A stretch of 64,000 nt of DNA from Siminovitchia fordii DSM 16014 = CIP 108821 (lineage in GTDB: Bacteria > Bacillota > Bacilli > Bacillales > Bacillaceae_C), in NCBI RefSeq assembly GCF_000374565.1, contig NZ_KB894693.1, positions 1-64,000 of the forward strand. Reading direction: 5' to 3'. Below the pieces are notes generated by a model. It made no database searches. It worked only from the letters and a program-made list of their open reading frames with translations, and had not been told where the DNA came from. A program made the position numbers and the translations under genes. How positions within the stretch are numbered: position 1 is the stretch's first letter; the number at the start of each line of letters is the position of its first letter. Positions 1 through 9,441 of this stretch are shown one piece after another.

Positions 1-146
1 TGTCTGATCGGTTTCTCCGGATTGAAATCTTCCATGTCGGAATACTTTTTCACCGTCCGCCGATCTACCCCCATCTGCCGTGCTACTTCTGCATAGCTGC
101 GACCTTTTGTATTCGTTTCGTATCTGATATAATTAACTTCAGCCAT
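1..146 (-). CDS. istA: IS21-family transposase IstA, N-terminal fragment
   Basis: Only the first 48 codons are in the window; the gene runs off the left edge. The ATG at 144-146 follows a purine-rich AGGAGATG stretch. The peptide has the helix-turn-helix seen at the start of IstA proteins: residues around SYAEVARQMGVDRRTVKKY, then D/E-rich sequence. In IS21 elements IstA is the DDE transposase and is followed by the ATPase IstB, which would lie outside the window. Family assignment rests on this HTH alone, but the pattern is characteristic. Confidence 0.75.
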   Translation of the reverse strand, partial: MAEVNYIRYETNTKGRSYAEVARQMGVDRRTVKKYSDMEDFNPEKPIR

Positions 147-278
147 TGCTAACATCTCCTATACTACCTCCTGTAAAGATATGCCCAAACAGGAGTGTAT
201 GTATTTTTTCGGATGTTGGCAAGTGGCCTTTTTTATGTACATAAATTAGCTGCCGTTTCCTACATTTCTAGTGTGCCA
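1..278 (-). mobile_element. End of an IS21-family insertion sequence (partial)
   Basis: This is the terminal part of an IS21-like element whose remainder lies left of the window. It contains the start of the istA-type transposase and about 130 bases of non-coding end. The sequence changes character near 270-280, where a DUF2268 protease fragment begins in frame without its own start. Reading outward on the minus strand the tip would be TGGCACAC, beginning with the TG common in this family. The exact boundary is inferred; no target duplication can be checked because only one end is visible. Confidence 0.6.
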
Positions 279-733
279 TAAACAATATTCCAAGGATTCC
301 TGCTGTAATTGCACATGAATTCCATCATAATATCCGTTTTTCATATTTTGATTGGGATCATGGAGACGTTACCGTTGGTGATTACTTAATTATAGAGGGT
401 TTAGCTGAGTCATTTGCAAAAGAACTTTATGGAGAAGATCTTTTAGGACCTTGGGTTACATCTTTTGATAAAGAGGACTTGGAATATTCAAAAGAAGTTA
501 TAAAGGATGCTTTAGATATTAAAGGGTTTGCTGAGGTCAGCAGTTATATGTTTGGTGATACCATTGCAAAAGAACAAGGCTATCAACCTGTTGGCTTATC
601 ACCATTTGCTGGTTATGCAGTAGGCTACCAAGCAGTACAATCTTTCATGGAAACCAATAATGTGGGGATAGTAGAAGCTACCTTACTTGGCACAGATGAA
701 ATACTAAGCAATTGTGGACTGTTTTCTAAATAA
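279..733 (+). pseudogene. DUF2268-type predicted zinc protease, 5'-truncated by an IS
   Basis: The open frame can be read from about 279 to the stop at 731-733 but has no start codon or ribosome binding site until an internal ATG at 479. Upstream of that ATG the frame encodes AVIAHEFHHN, an HExxH zinc-protease motif, followed by a conserved EGLAE segment, which together are typical of DUF2268 proteins. The first half of the protein is missing and an IS21 end abuts the break. I infer that IS insertion, or recombination after it, removed the 5' half. About 150 codons of the original gene remain, including the predicted zinc site. Confidence 0.7.
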
Positions 734-848
734 CCTGTTTGTACTAATGAAGGCATTACTGCGATAGCTAAGTAATGCCTTTCTTATTTAACTGCAATTC
801 ATATGATTTTCTTATTAAATGCTCAATAAAACAAAGGGAAATGGAATA

Positions 849-1212
849 ATGACAATTAATATGCTCAATCTACCAAGTTTTAAGATTCTTGATATGAAGG
901 AGAGTGAATATGATTATAGGTTCTTAGTTGAAACTACATTGCCATCTCCTTCTTATTGCCCAAAATGTGGTACAGTTGCTAATCTATATAAGCATGGTAA
1001 AAAGGAACAATTATTCTTTGATTTGCCGATGCATGCTAAACGAGTTGGCATCTTCGTTAAAAATGTAATGGGTATGGGGATACATTCTTTGAATGTATCC
1101 CAGATATTGATGAAGGGCGTTCTGTTACCAATAGGCTAATTTAATTGGGTTCAAGGAGCAAGCAACCAGAATTTTATATTTAATAACTAATTGAGGACAA
1201 AAAAGATGTTGT
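849..1212 (+). pseudogene. ISL3-family transposase remnant, frameshifted
   Basis: The first 70 codons from the ATG at 849 match the start of ISL3 transposases: a zinc-finger-like CPKCGTVANLYKHGKK segment followed by a FFDLPMHAKRVG stretch. After about 1060 the frame shifts; the next reading frame gives DTFFECIPDIDEGRSVTNRLI, the continuation expected for this family, and then an in-frame stop. The catalytic DDE part is absent. It is a decayed element fragment in the same disturbed region as the IS21 end. Confidence 0.7.
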
Positions 1213-1399
1213 ATATAGCATAAAAAGGAATTCAAATGCCTATGTGGCGTTTAAACAGAATAAACTCCCTACGAAGCGATAAATGACGTATAAATATCAT
1301 ATGGTACTTGCTACCTCTATCTATTACTCATTCCAGTACAGGGGAGACCAATCGATTAGTAGAATCCACTGAAGGAGAAAGATCGTTCGGTTATATCAG

Positions 1400-2677
1400 T
1401 TAGTAATCTTTACCTTCCGCCGTCAATGAAGGCTTATTTATGTGAATTCCCATTAAATCTCCTGTAAGCATTGCTAACTTCGGTAATCTTCTTAAGCGTG
1501 AATGTAAAAGCCAAACGATAGAAACAAATAGAAATCCTAACCCTGCAAAAGAAAATGTTAGAGTACTACTGGTTACACTAGCAACATAACCACCAACTAT
1601 GGAACCAATTGGCATAGCAATCGCACTCATACTACCAGATACTGTATTTATACGACCCAAGAGTTCGTGTGGAACTACGGTTTGTAACGTTGTTGCAAAA
1701 ATGACATTTGTACCACCAATGGGAATCCATGCAAGTGCAAAACATACTATAGCGATAGATGTAATCGGAAATATTGCTGCAAGGATCCACAATAGTGCAC
1801 TAAAACAAAAGGATATTGTTACAAAAATACCTAACCGAAATCTTCCCATCCACGATCCGCATAATGCACCAACTAATCCACCAACAGACATAGCTGCCAA
1901 ATAAAAACCGTAAAACATCGGACCTCCTCGTACATCTGCAAGGGATGGCAAAATTGCCATAGCAGCCCCGATACAAAAATTTGCAACAATCGAACCAATT
2001 AAAAATACAGCAATTAATGAACGATAAACAACACGAAATCCTTCCTTTAAGTCAGTAATATATTGCAAAATCTTCTGTTTTCCAGTTCTGCTATCTTTTT
2101 GTTCAACCTTTCTAGGCAATTGTATCAAACTAAACAATATTGCTGCCATCGCAAAAATAATGGAATCGGCTAGATATAACAAAACTACTCCAAAAAAAGT
2201 GACAAGAATACCTGAAATAGCATTAAACACTAGATCAATTCCTTGATAGGCAAAAGCAAAATAAGAATTACCTTTAATTAAGTGCTTTTTTTCCAAAATG
2301 ATAGGTAATGCCTTTGTTTGTGATGGATAAGCGAATTGCTGAATAAATGAAGCGATTGGCATAATGATTAATACAAGCTGAACTGTTAACAAGTCAAAAT
2401 AGTATGTGATTGGAATTAAGAAAATCAATAATGTTTGAAGTAGTTGGGTAACGATTAACGTTTTTTTTACTTGCCATTGATCTACAAAAGGACCGGTAAT
2501 AAACTGAAATGAGGCAGGCAAAAGCGTTAGAAATCCCGCAAGTCCTGTGTAAAATGCATTTCCACCCAGCTTATAAACGAGCCACATTGTAGTGACATAA
2601 TACAAACTGTCCCCTATATTTGTTACAACCCTACCGATTAATAAAAGTAAATAATTTCTGTTCTTAACAATATCCAT
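1400..2677 (-). CDS. MFS transporter (drug-efflux type)
   Basis: A 425-residue major facilitator with about twelve hydrophobic segments and a short hydrophilic centre near residues 190-205. The start (NRNYLLLLIGRVVTNIGDSLYYV) and a loop with HELLGRINTV are typical of the macrolide/enterobactin-exporter-like MFS group. It probably exports a small molecule across the membrane; the substrate is unknown. The gene starts 14 bases after the stop of an ArsR-type regulator, with an AAGGGGA ribosome site overlapping that gap, so the two form an operon in which the regulator probably controls the pump. Confidence 0.85.
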   Translation of the reverse strand: MDIVKNRNYLLLLIGRVVTNIGDSLYYVTTMWLVYKLGGNAFYTGLAGFLTLLPASFQFITGPFVDQWQVKKTLIVTQLLQTLLIFLIPITYYFDLLTVQLVLIIMPIASFIQQFAYPSQTKALPIILEKKHLIKGNSYFAFAYQGIDLVFNAISGILVTFFGVVLLYLADSIIFAMAAILFSLIQLPRKVEQKDSRTGKQKILQYITDLKEGFRVVYRSLIAVFLIGSIVANFCIGAAMAILPSLADVRGGPMFYGFYLAAMSVGGLVGALCGSWMGRFRLGIFVTISFCFSALLWILAAIFPITSIAIVCFALAWIPIGGTNVIFATTLQTVVPHELLGRINTVSGSMSAIAMPIGSIVGGYVASVTSSTLTFSFAGLGFLFVSIVWLLHSRLRRLPKLAMLTGDLMGIHINKPSLTAEGKDY

Positions 2678-2691
2678 CCAACTCTTTCCCC

Positions 2692-3276
2692 TTATTCTTT
2701 CTCATCCGTTTGAAAACCAACGGTAGTAATATAATATTTATTTTTCTTACCCTTTGATTGTAGGCCCATATGGTGTAACTCTTTTAAAAGAGCATAATAC
2801 TTTATTTTCCATTGTTTAAATTGCTCTTCCGTTGCCTCCAGTTCCCAAGTAGAAGAAATAAAACGTCGTTCCAATGGTTTTTCATTCGGTTCTCTTGTTT
2901 CGAAGGATTCGGCGGGAGCTTCCCTAATTTCTTGTTTGGCACGTTCTAGAATTCCATACATTAATTGTTTGGTTGTATCTCTTATTTCCTTTTTTCTCGG
3001 AAGAAGTTTTTCAGAAATTTGGAAATCAGCCGCCACTGCTTGGTAAAACTTCTGTACAATACCATTTTTTTCTTCCGTTTTTACGATTTGGACTAACCCA
3101 TTTTTCTCCAATTCCTTTAGGTGATAATGGATCTTCCCGCGTGGGATTGACAAAATCTCAGAAAGTTGTTGACCAGTATAAGCACGCATCACCAAATGCA
3201 TCATCATTTCGGCACGTAACGGATCACTTAATGCTCTTAACTGATTAAAATCATCAATAATCAAATTATTTTTCAT
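2692..3276 (-). CDS. ArsR-type winged-helix regulator
   Basis: A DNA-binding regulator with a winged helix in the N-terminal 90 residues: ALSDPLRAEMMMHL, then a recognition region with IPRGKIHYHLKELEKNGLV. The C-terminal 100 residues are helical and charged and may bind a ligand or dimerise. No cysteine pair of the metal-sensing type is evident, so a metal sensor is unlikely. I place the start at the ATG at 3274-3276 with AAAGGGTGG about 11 bases upstream; a GTG at 3291 is the alternative. It is the first gene of a two-gene operon with the MFS transporter. Confidence 0.8.
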   Translation of the reverse strand: MKNNLIIDDFNQLRALSDPLRAEMMMHLVMRAYTGQQLSEILSIPRGKIHYHLKELEKNGLVQIVKTEEKNGIVQKFYQAVAADFQISEKLLPRKKEIRDTTKQLMYGILERAKQEIREAPAESFETREPNEKPLERRFISSTWELEATEEQFKQWKIKYYALLKELHHMGLQSKGKKNKYYITTVGFQTDEKE

Positions 3277-3675
3277 CTCTTTAATAACCACCCTTTGTAA
3301 AATAAACTAAAACGGTTAAAAATATTTGACTGTATTATACTATAAAAAATTAAAAAAAGGAAATGAATGTAAGCGTAAAATAGTCCACACCTACCTTTAG
3401 ATGTGGACTATTGTTATGATTTATTTAGCTTTATTAGGAAAGAAAAATTAGATCAACTCCTTCCTTGGTCCACAACAATTCCAGAAAACCCTGCAAAAAT
3501 AAGTAGCACTTTCCATATAGTTTATATTGATTGCTACTTGCCAGAACAGACATATGTCTCAAAGGAATATTATTATTTATCATTTTCGTTTTTTTGCTAC
3601 TTCAAAGTAAAGGTTTTCTTGTTCTCATAAAACTATTATTCTTTTAATAAAATATTCATTCCAATCTTTTAATCA
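3277..3675. other. Intergenic region with one perfect hairpin
   Basis: No convincing gene. The only clear structure is a 10-bp perfect inverted repeat (ATAGTCCACA at 3380-3389 and TGTGGACTAT at 3402-3411) with a 12-base loop. On the minus strand it is followed by TTTT and could terminate transcripts from the left-pointing GAP operon before the ArsR gene. A 75-codon open frame at 3403-3630 has no recognisable product and poor start context, and I do not call it. Confidence 0.5.
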
Positions 3676-4320
3676 TCAACTATTTATCAAAATAATTAAA
3701 CCAACAATAGCCATAATCCACGACAATGTTGCTCCCTGGTTTTTCTCTAACCTCAATTTTATTTTCATTAATGGTTCCCGAAGCCATTGTTTAAATAATA
3801 AATGTATTCCAATAAGAATGAGCGGTGGAAGTACCATAATGAAGTTATAACCTGCTAGTATGGGAATCCATTGAAATGGATTTAATTTGACTGTTGTCAT
3901 GATGCCGATAGCCGCAAAATAAGGTAATGCTGTCCCGACTTCAATTAAACCAGTCATTAAGCCAAGCATAACCATGGCCAACATACTTTTCGACTTCGGT
4001 TTATATGTTTTAGGGGTGGATTTAGCTGGTACAAAAAAACTCCCAATAAATAGCCCCAAACCTAAATAAAACATAAATTGACTGAGTATAACACTTTCAT
4101 CGAAACTCGGAAACTTCTGGAAAATACTTCCAACCCCCATCATTAAAAATATTCCTACAGTAAAATAAAAGATGCCAACCGTTAACAGATAAGCAAATAA
4201 CCTTCTAATTAATCGCTCCTCTTCCATAAGTAGCATATAAACAGTTACACTTAACGTTGTCGGACTCAATGTGTCCACTAAAGCTAATATGCCTATCGGA
4301 ATTAAAAATTCAAAACTCAC
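3676..4320 (-). CDS. GAP-family integral membrane protein
   Basis: A 214-residue membrane protein with about six hydrophobic helices. The N-terminus (IGILALVDTLSPTTLSVTVY) has the LD-SP-T pattern of the GAP family (Sap, sulfolipid-addressing protein), related to LysE-type exporters. It probably exports a small molecule or lipid-linked compound; substrate unknown. The start is GTG at 4318-4320 with AGGATG seven bases upstream. It lies 100 bases downstream of a DUF4097 lipoprotein and a MerR regulator on the same strand and is probably transcribed with them. Confidence 0.7.
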   Translation of the reverse strand: MSFEFLIPIGILALVDTLSPTTLSVTVYMLLMEEERLIRRLFAYLLTVGIFYFTVGIFLMMGVGSIFQKFPSFDESVILSQFMFYLGLGLFIGSFFVPAKSTPKTYKPKSKSMLAMVMLGLMTGLIEVGTALPYFAAIGIMTTVKLNPFQWIPILAGYNFIMVLPPLILIGIHLLFKQWLREPLMKIKLRLEKNQGATLSWIMAIVGLIILINS

Positions 4321-4421
4321 TTAATATCATCCTATTCTTACATTATTGGCTAAATATTCACAATAAGGCTTTTTACACAATAAACACAAAAACAATTAAT
4401 AGGATAGGAAAAGTACATCAA

Positions 4422-5072
4422 TTATCGTATAGAAATATTCCCCGAGGCTGTTTTTATTCCAATAAAATAAGTTCCTTCATTTGCTTTCCCTTCAATCGAT
4501 TTATCATTTTGCTTTTCTATGTCAATTGGTACAGTAATTGTTTGTAACCCACTTGCTGTCTTTGTCTGTAATTCAATGTCCGGTTGTATCGTATTCAACG
4601 ATACAACTACGTTTCCGCTCGATGTTGTAATATTTACATCACTATGGAAATCCTTGAAGTCTAGCGTAATATTCCCGCTTTTCTCATTTACTTCGATATT
4701 TGTTGTTTCAAGGTCTTCCGATGTTACATTTCCGGATGTTCCATTAATAATAACTTTTCCTGTAAAATCTTTTGAAATCTTGACTAGGAGTTGAGTATTC
4801 AAATTAATTTGCGGACCAATGTTAAAGATCTTTTCCTCCATAGATATGGATACTTCATTCGCCTTTTCGGATACATCAATATTTTTATTTGAGTGTAACA
4901 CTTCTAAATTTGACTGTTCTATACTGATTAGATGAACATTTTCACTTCCATGGTCAATGTAAATAGTATCAATACCATCAAGATCAATTGAGTGTACAAC
5001 TTCTTCTTGATTAAAATTACATCCCGTTAACAATATCATGCTTAAAAAAATAGTAATCAAATATTTTTTCAT
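4422..5072 (-). CDS. DUF4097 lipoprotein
   Basis: A secreted lipoprotein of 216 residues: MKKYLITIFLSMILLTGC is a signal peptide with the lipobox LTGC, so the mature protein should be anchored by Cys 18. The rest is a chain of short beta-strand repeats rich in S, G, N and T (ITLDFKDF, NVVVSLNT, ASGNISIR), the pattern of the DUF4097 beta-helix family, found in adhesin-like and stress-related proteins. The start at 5070-5072 is set by the GAGGGATAGAG ribosome site; a longer frame has no such site. It lies in a MerR-lipoprotein-GAP gene group. Its function is not known. Confidence 0.75.
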   Translation of the reverse strand: MKKYLITIFLSMILLTGCNFNQEEVVHSIDLDGIDTIYIDHGSENVHLISIEQSNLEVLHSNKNIDVSEKANEVSISMEEKIFNIGPQINLNTQLLVKISKDFTGKVIINGTSGNVTSEDLETTNIEVNEKSGNITLDFKDFHSDVNITTSSGNVVVSLNTIQPDIELQTKTASGLQTITVPIDIEKQNDKSIEGKANEGTYFIGIKTASGNISIR

Positions 5073-5145
5073 CTCTATCCCTCTTAAAAATAAAATTTTA
5101 TAAAAATCCATCTATTCTACCTTGAACAATTTTACAGATGAAACT

Positions 5146-5889
5146 TCAATGTCGCTTATTTTCATAAAAATCCCATGCCTCTTCTATTAAATTTAATATT
5201 TCCTGTTCTATCGGATAAAAGCCCATCTTTGTTGATTTTTCTGGTGATTTACGTATTTCCCATAATTTATTAAAAAAATCATCATTTTCACCAAATGTAT
5301 CTATGGCCTTTTCATACATACAATGTATAATTTGCTGAATTTCTGGAGAATTAGCACCCTTATGTTTGAATTTTTTCAAATCAACCAAATAGGAAATCCA
5401 TTCAAGAGAGTGCGGATCATCACTGTCCATTTTCGGTAATTTGTTAAGTAATTTCCTTTCACCTTGATGAAAATATTTATCACGAAATATATTTTGTTGT
5501 TCATTTTTACTCTGATACAATTGAATTAATTTATTTATATATGTCAAATCAACCGAATTCTCAATTTTTAGAGTGTTTAAGAGTCCTTTTAGCGTTTTTT
5601 CTATTTGAATAATTCTTTGTTTTTCTTGCAAAATATAGTTTAACTGATTTTTTAGTCCGATCTCCCAATCCCAGTTTTTATCAGATAACATCTCCTTTAT
5701 CTCGATTAAACGAAATCCTAAAGATTTTAAAAATTGGATTTCCTGAAGTTTTTTTAACTCCTTTTCACTATATAATCGATGCCCACCTTCTGTTTTTCCA
5801 GCTGGAGGCAATAAATTTATTTCATCATAATAACGCATTGTTCGAACAGAAACTCCAGTTTGTTTTGTTAATTCTTTAATTGAAATCAT
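5146..5889 (-). CDS. MerR-family regulator with TipAS-like C-terminal domain
   Basis: A 247-residue regulator. Residues 1-70 are a MerR winged helix (LTKQTGVSVRTMRYYDEINLLPPA, then GHRLYSEKELKKLQEIQFLKSLGF). Residues 80-115 form the dimerisation coiled coil. The remainder contains a helical domain resembling the TipAS antibiotic-recognition fold, with the pattern of W and F residues around WISYLVDLKKF and FNKLWEIRKSPE. Proteins of this type sense small molecules, often antibiotics, and activate promoters with an overlong spacer. Its own promoter shows that geometry, so it is probably self-regulated and controls the lipoprotein and GAP genes downstream. Confidence 0.85.
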   Translation of the reverse strand: MISIKELTKQTGVSVRTMRYYDEINLLPPAGKTEGGHRLYSEKELKKLQEIQFLKSLGFRLIEIKEMLSDKNWDWEIGLKNQLNYILQEKQRIIQIEKTLKGLLNTLKIENSVDLTYINKLIQLYQSKNEQQNIFRDKYFHQGERKLLNKLPKMDSDDPHSLEWISYLVDLKKFKHKGANSPEIQQIIHCMYEKAIDTFGENDDFFNKLWEIRKSPEKSTKMGFYPIEQEILNLIEEAWDFYENKRH

Positions 5890-5915
5890 TTCCCTATCAC
5901 CTCATTCTGACTATA

Positions 5916-5946
5916 AGTATATAAGATTACGTTACGTCACTTTCAA
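5916..5946 (-). promoter_or_regulatory. MerR-type promoter with 19-bp spacer
   Basis: On the minus strand, -35 TTGAAA (5941-5946) and -10 TATACT (5916-5921) are separated by 19 bases. The spacer contains ACGTAACGT, a repeated half-site. A 19-bp spacer is the hallmark of promoters that MerR proteins activate by twisting DNA. It lies about 30 bases before the MerR gene. Confidence 0.7.
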
Positions 5947-5966
5947 GTATCTCTTCTGGTCTTTGC

Positions 5967-6573
5967 TCAAAATATTTTTATTCCCATATAAATTGCAATG
6001 CACCAAATTAATATCGCAGAAATTTTATTTATCCATTTTAGAATAGTTTCATTTTTATTAAATCGGCCAACTCTTTTCCCAGCAATAGCTAAGGCAAAGA
6101 ACCAAACCCAAGAAACTACAATACAGGCAATTGTAAAAATCCATTTTTCATGATTTTGATAGAGCAATGAGTTCGTCCCAATTACCCCTATCGTATCCAA
6201 AATGGCATATGGATTTAGTAAGGACACGGAAGCAGCAAACGTAATTTGCCTTATTGGAGAAAATTGTTTATTTTCTGCATCGTTCAGTTCAGATCTATCC
6301 TTCCACATTAGCCAACCTATATAAATTAAGAAAATAAATCCTATTGTATATAATAAAACACGAACCCATTCAAAACTTAAAAATAATAATCGATACACCT
6401 GCTACTGCCAATGAAATAAGAATCGTATCACAAATACCAGCCGATATAACAGCTGGAAATGCAGACATAACTTTTTTATGAGTTGCTCCTTGATTAAAAA
6501 TAAAAATATTTTGTACTCCTAAAGGAATTATTAATCCAAAAGCTAAAATGATTCCATGAACCAATGCTTCCAT
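5967..6573 (-). pseudogene. LysE/ArgO-type amino-acid exporter, frameshifted
   Basis: Two overlapping frames encode consecutive parts of one LysE-family exporter. The first covers ALVHGIILAFGLIIPLGVQNIFIFNQG to AVAGVSIII; the second continues with LSFEWVRVLLYTIGF to the end. Removing one base from the run of five A (plus strand 6379-6383) would restore a continuous protein of about 200 residues with six membrane helices. The start ATG at 6571-6573 follows GGGAGG. The gene diverges from a MocR regulator, the usual partner, which is broken in the same way. A sequencing error at the homopolymer is the main alternative. Confidence 0.8.
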
Positions 6574-6625
6574 CTTTTTCCCTCCCATCGTATTTTAGAA
6601 TAAGGGAATTTACTCTGTTTGTCTC

Positions 6626-6655
6626 CAACCAATTGGTTGAAAAAATAGCCAACCA
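6626..6655. promoter_or_regulatory. Probable MocR operator between divergent genes
   Basis: A perfect 14-bp palindrome CAACCAATTGGTTG (6626-6639) is followed ten bases later by a third copy of the half-site, CCAACCA (6649-6655). It lies between the divergent exporter and MocR genes. MocR/GntR regulators commonly bind repeats of this size in such divergent intervals, so this is the natural candidate operator. Confidence 0.6.
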
Positions 6656-6693
6656 TTTCATATAATTATTAAAAATACGAGGAGGGTTGAAAG

Positions 6694-8143
6694 ATGGGTA
6701 ATATAGAATGGAAGCCGAAAAAATCCTCATCATTACCTTTACATCTACAAATCTACAATTACATAAAAAGGAAAATTTTGAATGGAAAATGGTCTATTGG
6801 AATGAAGTTACCGTCACAAAGAAACTTAGCAAAACAGTTTGATGTTAACCGAAGTACAATTATTATGGCTCTTGAAGAACTTTCCGCAGATGGTTTAATT
6901 GAATCGAAAGTTGGAAGTGGTACAACAGTAATAAATAATACTTGGGGAGTTCTAGCATCGTCACCTCCACCTAATTGGATTGATTATGTACGTTCTGGTA
7001 TTCATAAGCCCAATAATAACAGCGTACAAAAAATTAATGAGGCTGAAACAAATCCTCATATAATTCGACTAGGAACCGGTGAACTTTCCCCCGAACTGTT
7101 ATCTTGTAATCAACTAACAAAACTGTTGCAAATGGATATGAGAAGTAACCTATCTTTAGGGTATGAAGAACCTAAAGGGAGCATTCACCTCAGGAAAACA
7201 ATTTGTGATTATTTAAAAGAAAAGGGCATCGAAACTTCGCCTTCATCTATATTGATTGTTTCCGGCGGTTTACAAGCTTTACAATTGATTTCAATCGGTC
7301 TGTTACAACGGGGTTCAGTTATTTTTCATGAATCACCTTCATATCTTAATTCTATTCATGTTTTTTCAATCTGCCGGCATGAATTTATTCGGTATACCTA
7401 TGGATGAGGAAGGGATTAAATATGCATCCATTGGTCGTTTAAAACGACAGCACAACCCTGCTTTAATCTATACAATACCATCGTTCCACAATCCAACAGG
7501 CACTCTAATGTCTGAAAGAAGGAGAAAACAACTTTCGGAAGACTGTCAAAAAGCTTCTCTTCCTATAATTGAAGATGATGTTTATGGTGATTTGTGGTTT
7601 GAACAACCACCGCCTAAACCACTAAAAGCAAATGATAAGCAAGGTAGTGTACTTTATATTGGAAGTGTATCTAAGACATTCAGTCCAGGCCTGCGGATTG
7701 GCTGGATTGTTGGGCCCGAACCTGTTGTTATCAACCGACTTGCTGACATTAAAATGCAAACAGATTACGGCTCAAGTTCTATTTCACAATTTTTAGTAAA
7801 TAAATGGCTTAAAAATGGGTATGAAGAGGACTTAACTTTAGTTAGGAGTGAATTAAAATGTAGAAGGGATTATATGATTGAAATTTTAAATACTTATTTT
7901 TCTAATATAGTTACATGGAATATTCCAAGTGGGGGATTTTATATTTGGCTAAAAATCACTCCTAGTATTTCCAATAGGAAGTTATTTGAAAAAGCTCTTC
8001 AAGAGGGAATACTGCTAAATCCAGGTAATATATATGATAAGGACGATCATACACATTTACGGTTGTCCTATTCCTATGCAACTTTAGATCAAATTAAAAA
8101 AGGCCTCAAAAGAATATCGGAATTAATCATTGAAATGATGTAG
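6694..8143 (+). pseudogene. MocR-type (GntR plus aminotransferase) regulator, frameshifted
   Basis: The first frame (start 6694, GGAGG eight bases upstream) encodes a GntR winged helix (GMKLPSQRNLAKQFDVNRST) and the beginning of a class I aminotransferase-like domain. The second frame carries the rest, including the PLP-lysine segment GSVSKTFSPGLRIGW. The two join at a run of six T (7361-7366): one T fewer would give an uninterrupted protein of about 480 residues, the usual length. MocR proteins sense an amine or amino acid through PLP and control a neighbouring transporter, here the divergent LysE-type exporter. Either a real mutation or a homopolymer error explains the break. Confidence 0.85.
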
Positions 8144-8267
8144 AATCTATGAAACGATTATAACTTATGTATTAGTGTATTATTATACCGGTTTAAAATC
8201 CTTAAATTGAGTTACTGGTTCGTGAAGTAATTTCAAACAATTTCCTTGGTATTAAGATAGGCAGAAC

Positions 8268-8305
8268 AAGGACTTTCCAATCCCTACTATAGTTAGAAAG
8301 TCCTT
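8268..8305 (+). terminator. Hairpin terminator after the MocR gene
   Basis: AAGGACTTT (8268-8276) pairs with AAAGTCCTT (8297-8305) with a 20-base loop and short T tract. It lies about 125 bases after the MocR stop codon. Confidence 0.6.
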
Positions 8306-8349
8306 TTCACTTATCTCCTTTCATAATATGAAAGCTATATAGTTTTCAT

Positions 8350-9288
8350 TTAGTTAATACGAGTTACCATGGTAGAATATTCTCCAGTCTCTACAGTATA
8401 AGAATCAAATGTGGATATTAAAATCTCTTCCATAAATTAAAGGCCTGGCGCATAAATAAAACTTCCACCAATTTTTAAGGATTTTAATATCTCCATATAC
8501 TTTGTTGCATACTTTTCATAATCTCCATCAGGTCTCAAGTGATGGTGCATAAAATGATTTGAAAATGCCATATGAGAAATGACAGTTCCCCAAGTGTCTG
8601 GAACGTACGTATACTCAAGCCAATCCACTTGATATATTTTATTGTTCAGATTCTGAACATTTCGATCCAACCCGTATACAACTATGTCATTTTTCCTTAA
8701 AAAGTGAAAAAGGTTTGCCTGTTGTCCACATCCAATATCTAAAACAGGCTGTTTAACCTTTGACAAATAGATACCTAATAATCTCATTTGAAACTCAGAA
8801 GTATATTCAGCACATTTTATTTCAAGTACATCCGGGCTTTCCCTATACTTTTTAAATATCTCTTTACCGTTTGAATCTAATAAAAAGCTCTGTAGATTTT
8901 TATAATGGGAACGAAACAACTGATCAATTTCTTCTTCAGATACTTCCTTTTGATTACAAATTTCATATACCTGTTGAAGCAGAGCTTCATAGACTTTTTG
9001 AAGTTGAAGATAATCCTTTTGGGAAAAATTTAAATATTGATTCACCTCAACGAATAAACGAATCGTTTTATCTGAAATGTATTTTGCCAATTTTTGAGTT
9101 GTGTCATTTAAATGTGCAGTTTCTATAAAATTTGCGATATCTTTGGATTTTTGTTTAAATAAAGCACTAGTTTCTTTGGAAGAATTTAAAACGAATCGTC
9201 CATTTGTCAACTCATAAAAAAGACTTTTATTTCGATTGTGGAATAACTGTTGTTCGATTAAATTTTGAAAGTCTGATATGGTAAACAT
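8350..9288 (-). pseudogene. SAM-dependent methyltransferase with in-frame stop
   Basis: The intact part encodes about 283 residues: a helical N-terminal half of unknown kind, then a class I methyltransferase domain with the SAM-binding PVLDIGCGQQANLFHFL motif and the following strand VVYGLDRN. The frame meets TAA at 8437-8439, straight after GGSFIYAPGL. The same frame then stays open for 28 more codons (FMEEILISTFDSYTVETGEY and on) to a second stop at 8350-8352. Those codons look like the last helix and beta hairpin of a methyltransferase fold, so I think a sense codon mutated to stop. The start is placed at 9286-9288 by AGGAGA. Substrate unknown; the truncated product may be unstable. Confidence 0.7.
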
Positions 9289-9441
9289 TTTCTCTCTCCT
9301 ATCCAAAGCCACATTATTCATTGAACTTCTATCATGGTAAATTTGTTAACCGTATATTTAGTTTGAATAGATCAAGAAGACCTTTGTTTAATTTTCAGAA
9401 TCTTGTTCATAAAGGTATTCCCTCATACTTATAATTTCTTT

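Noticed and set aside
3403-3630. 75-codon open frame on the plus strand
   Set aside because: No ribosome site, no recognisable domain, composition typical of A+T-rich chance frames, and the start overlaps a hairpin.
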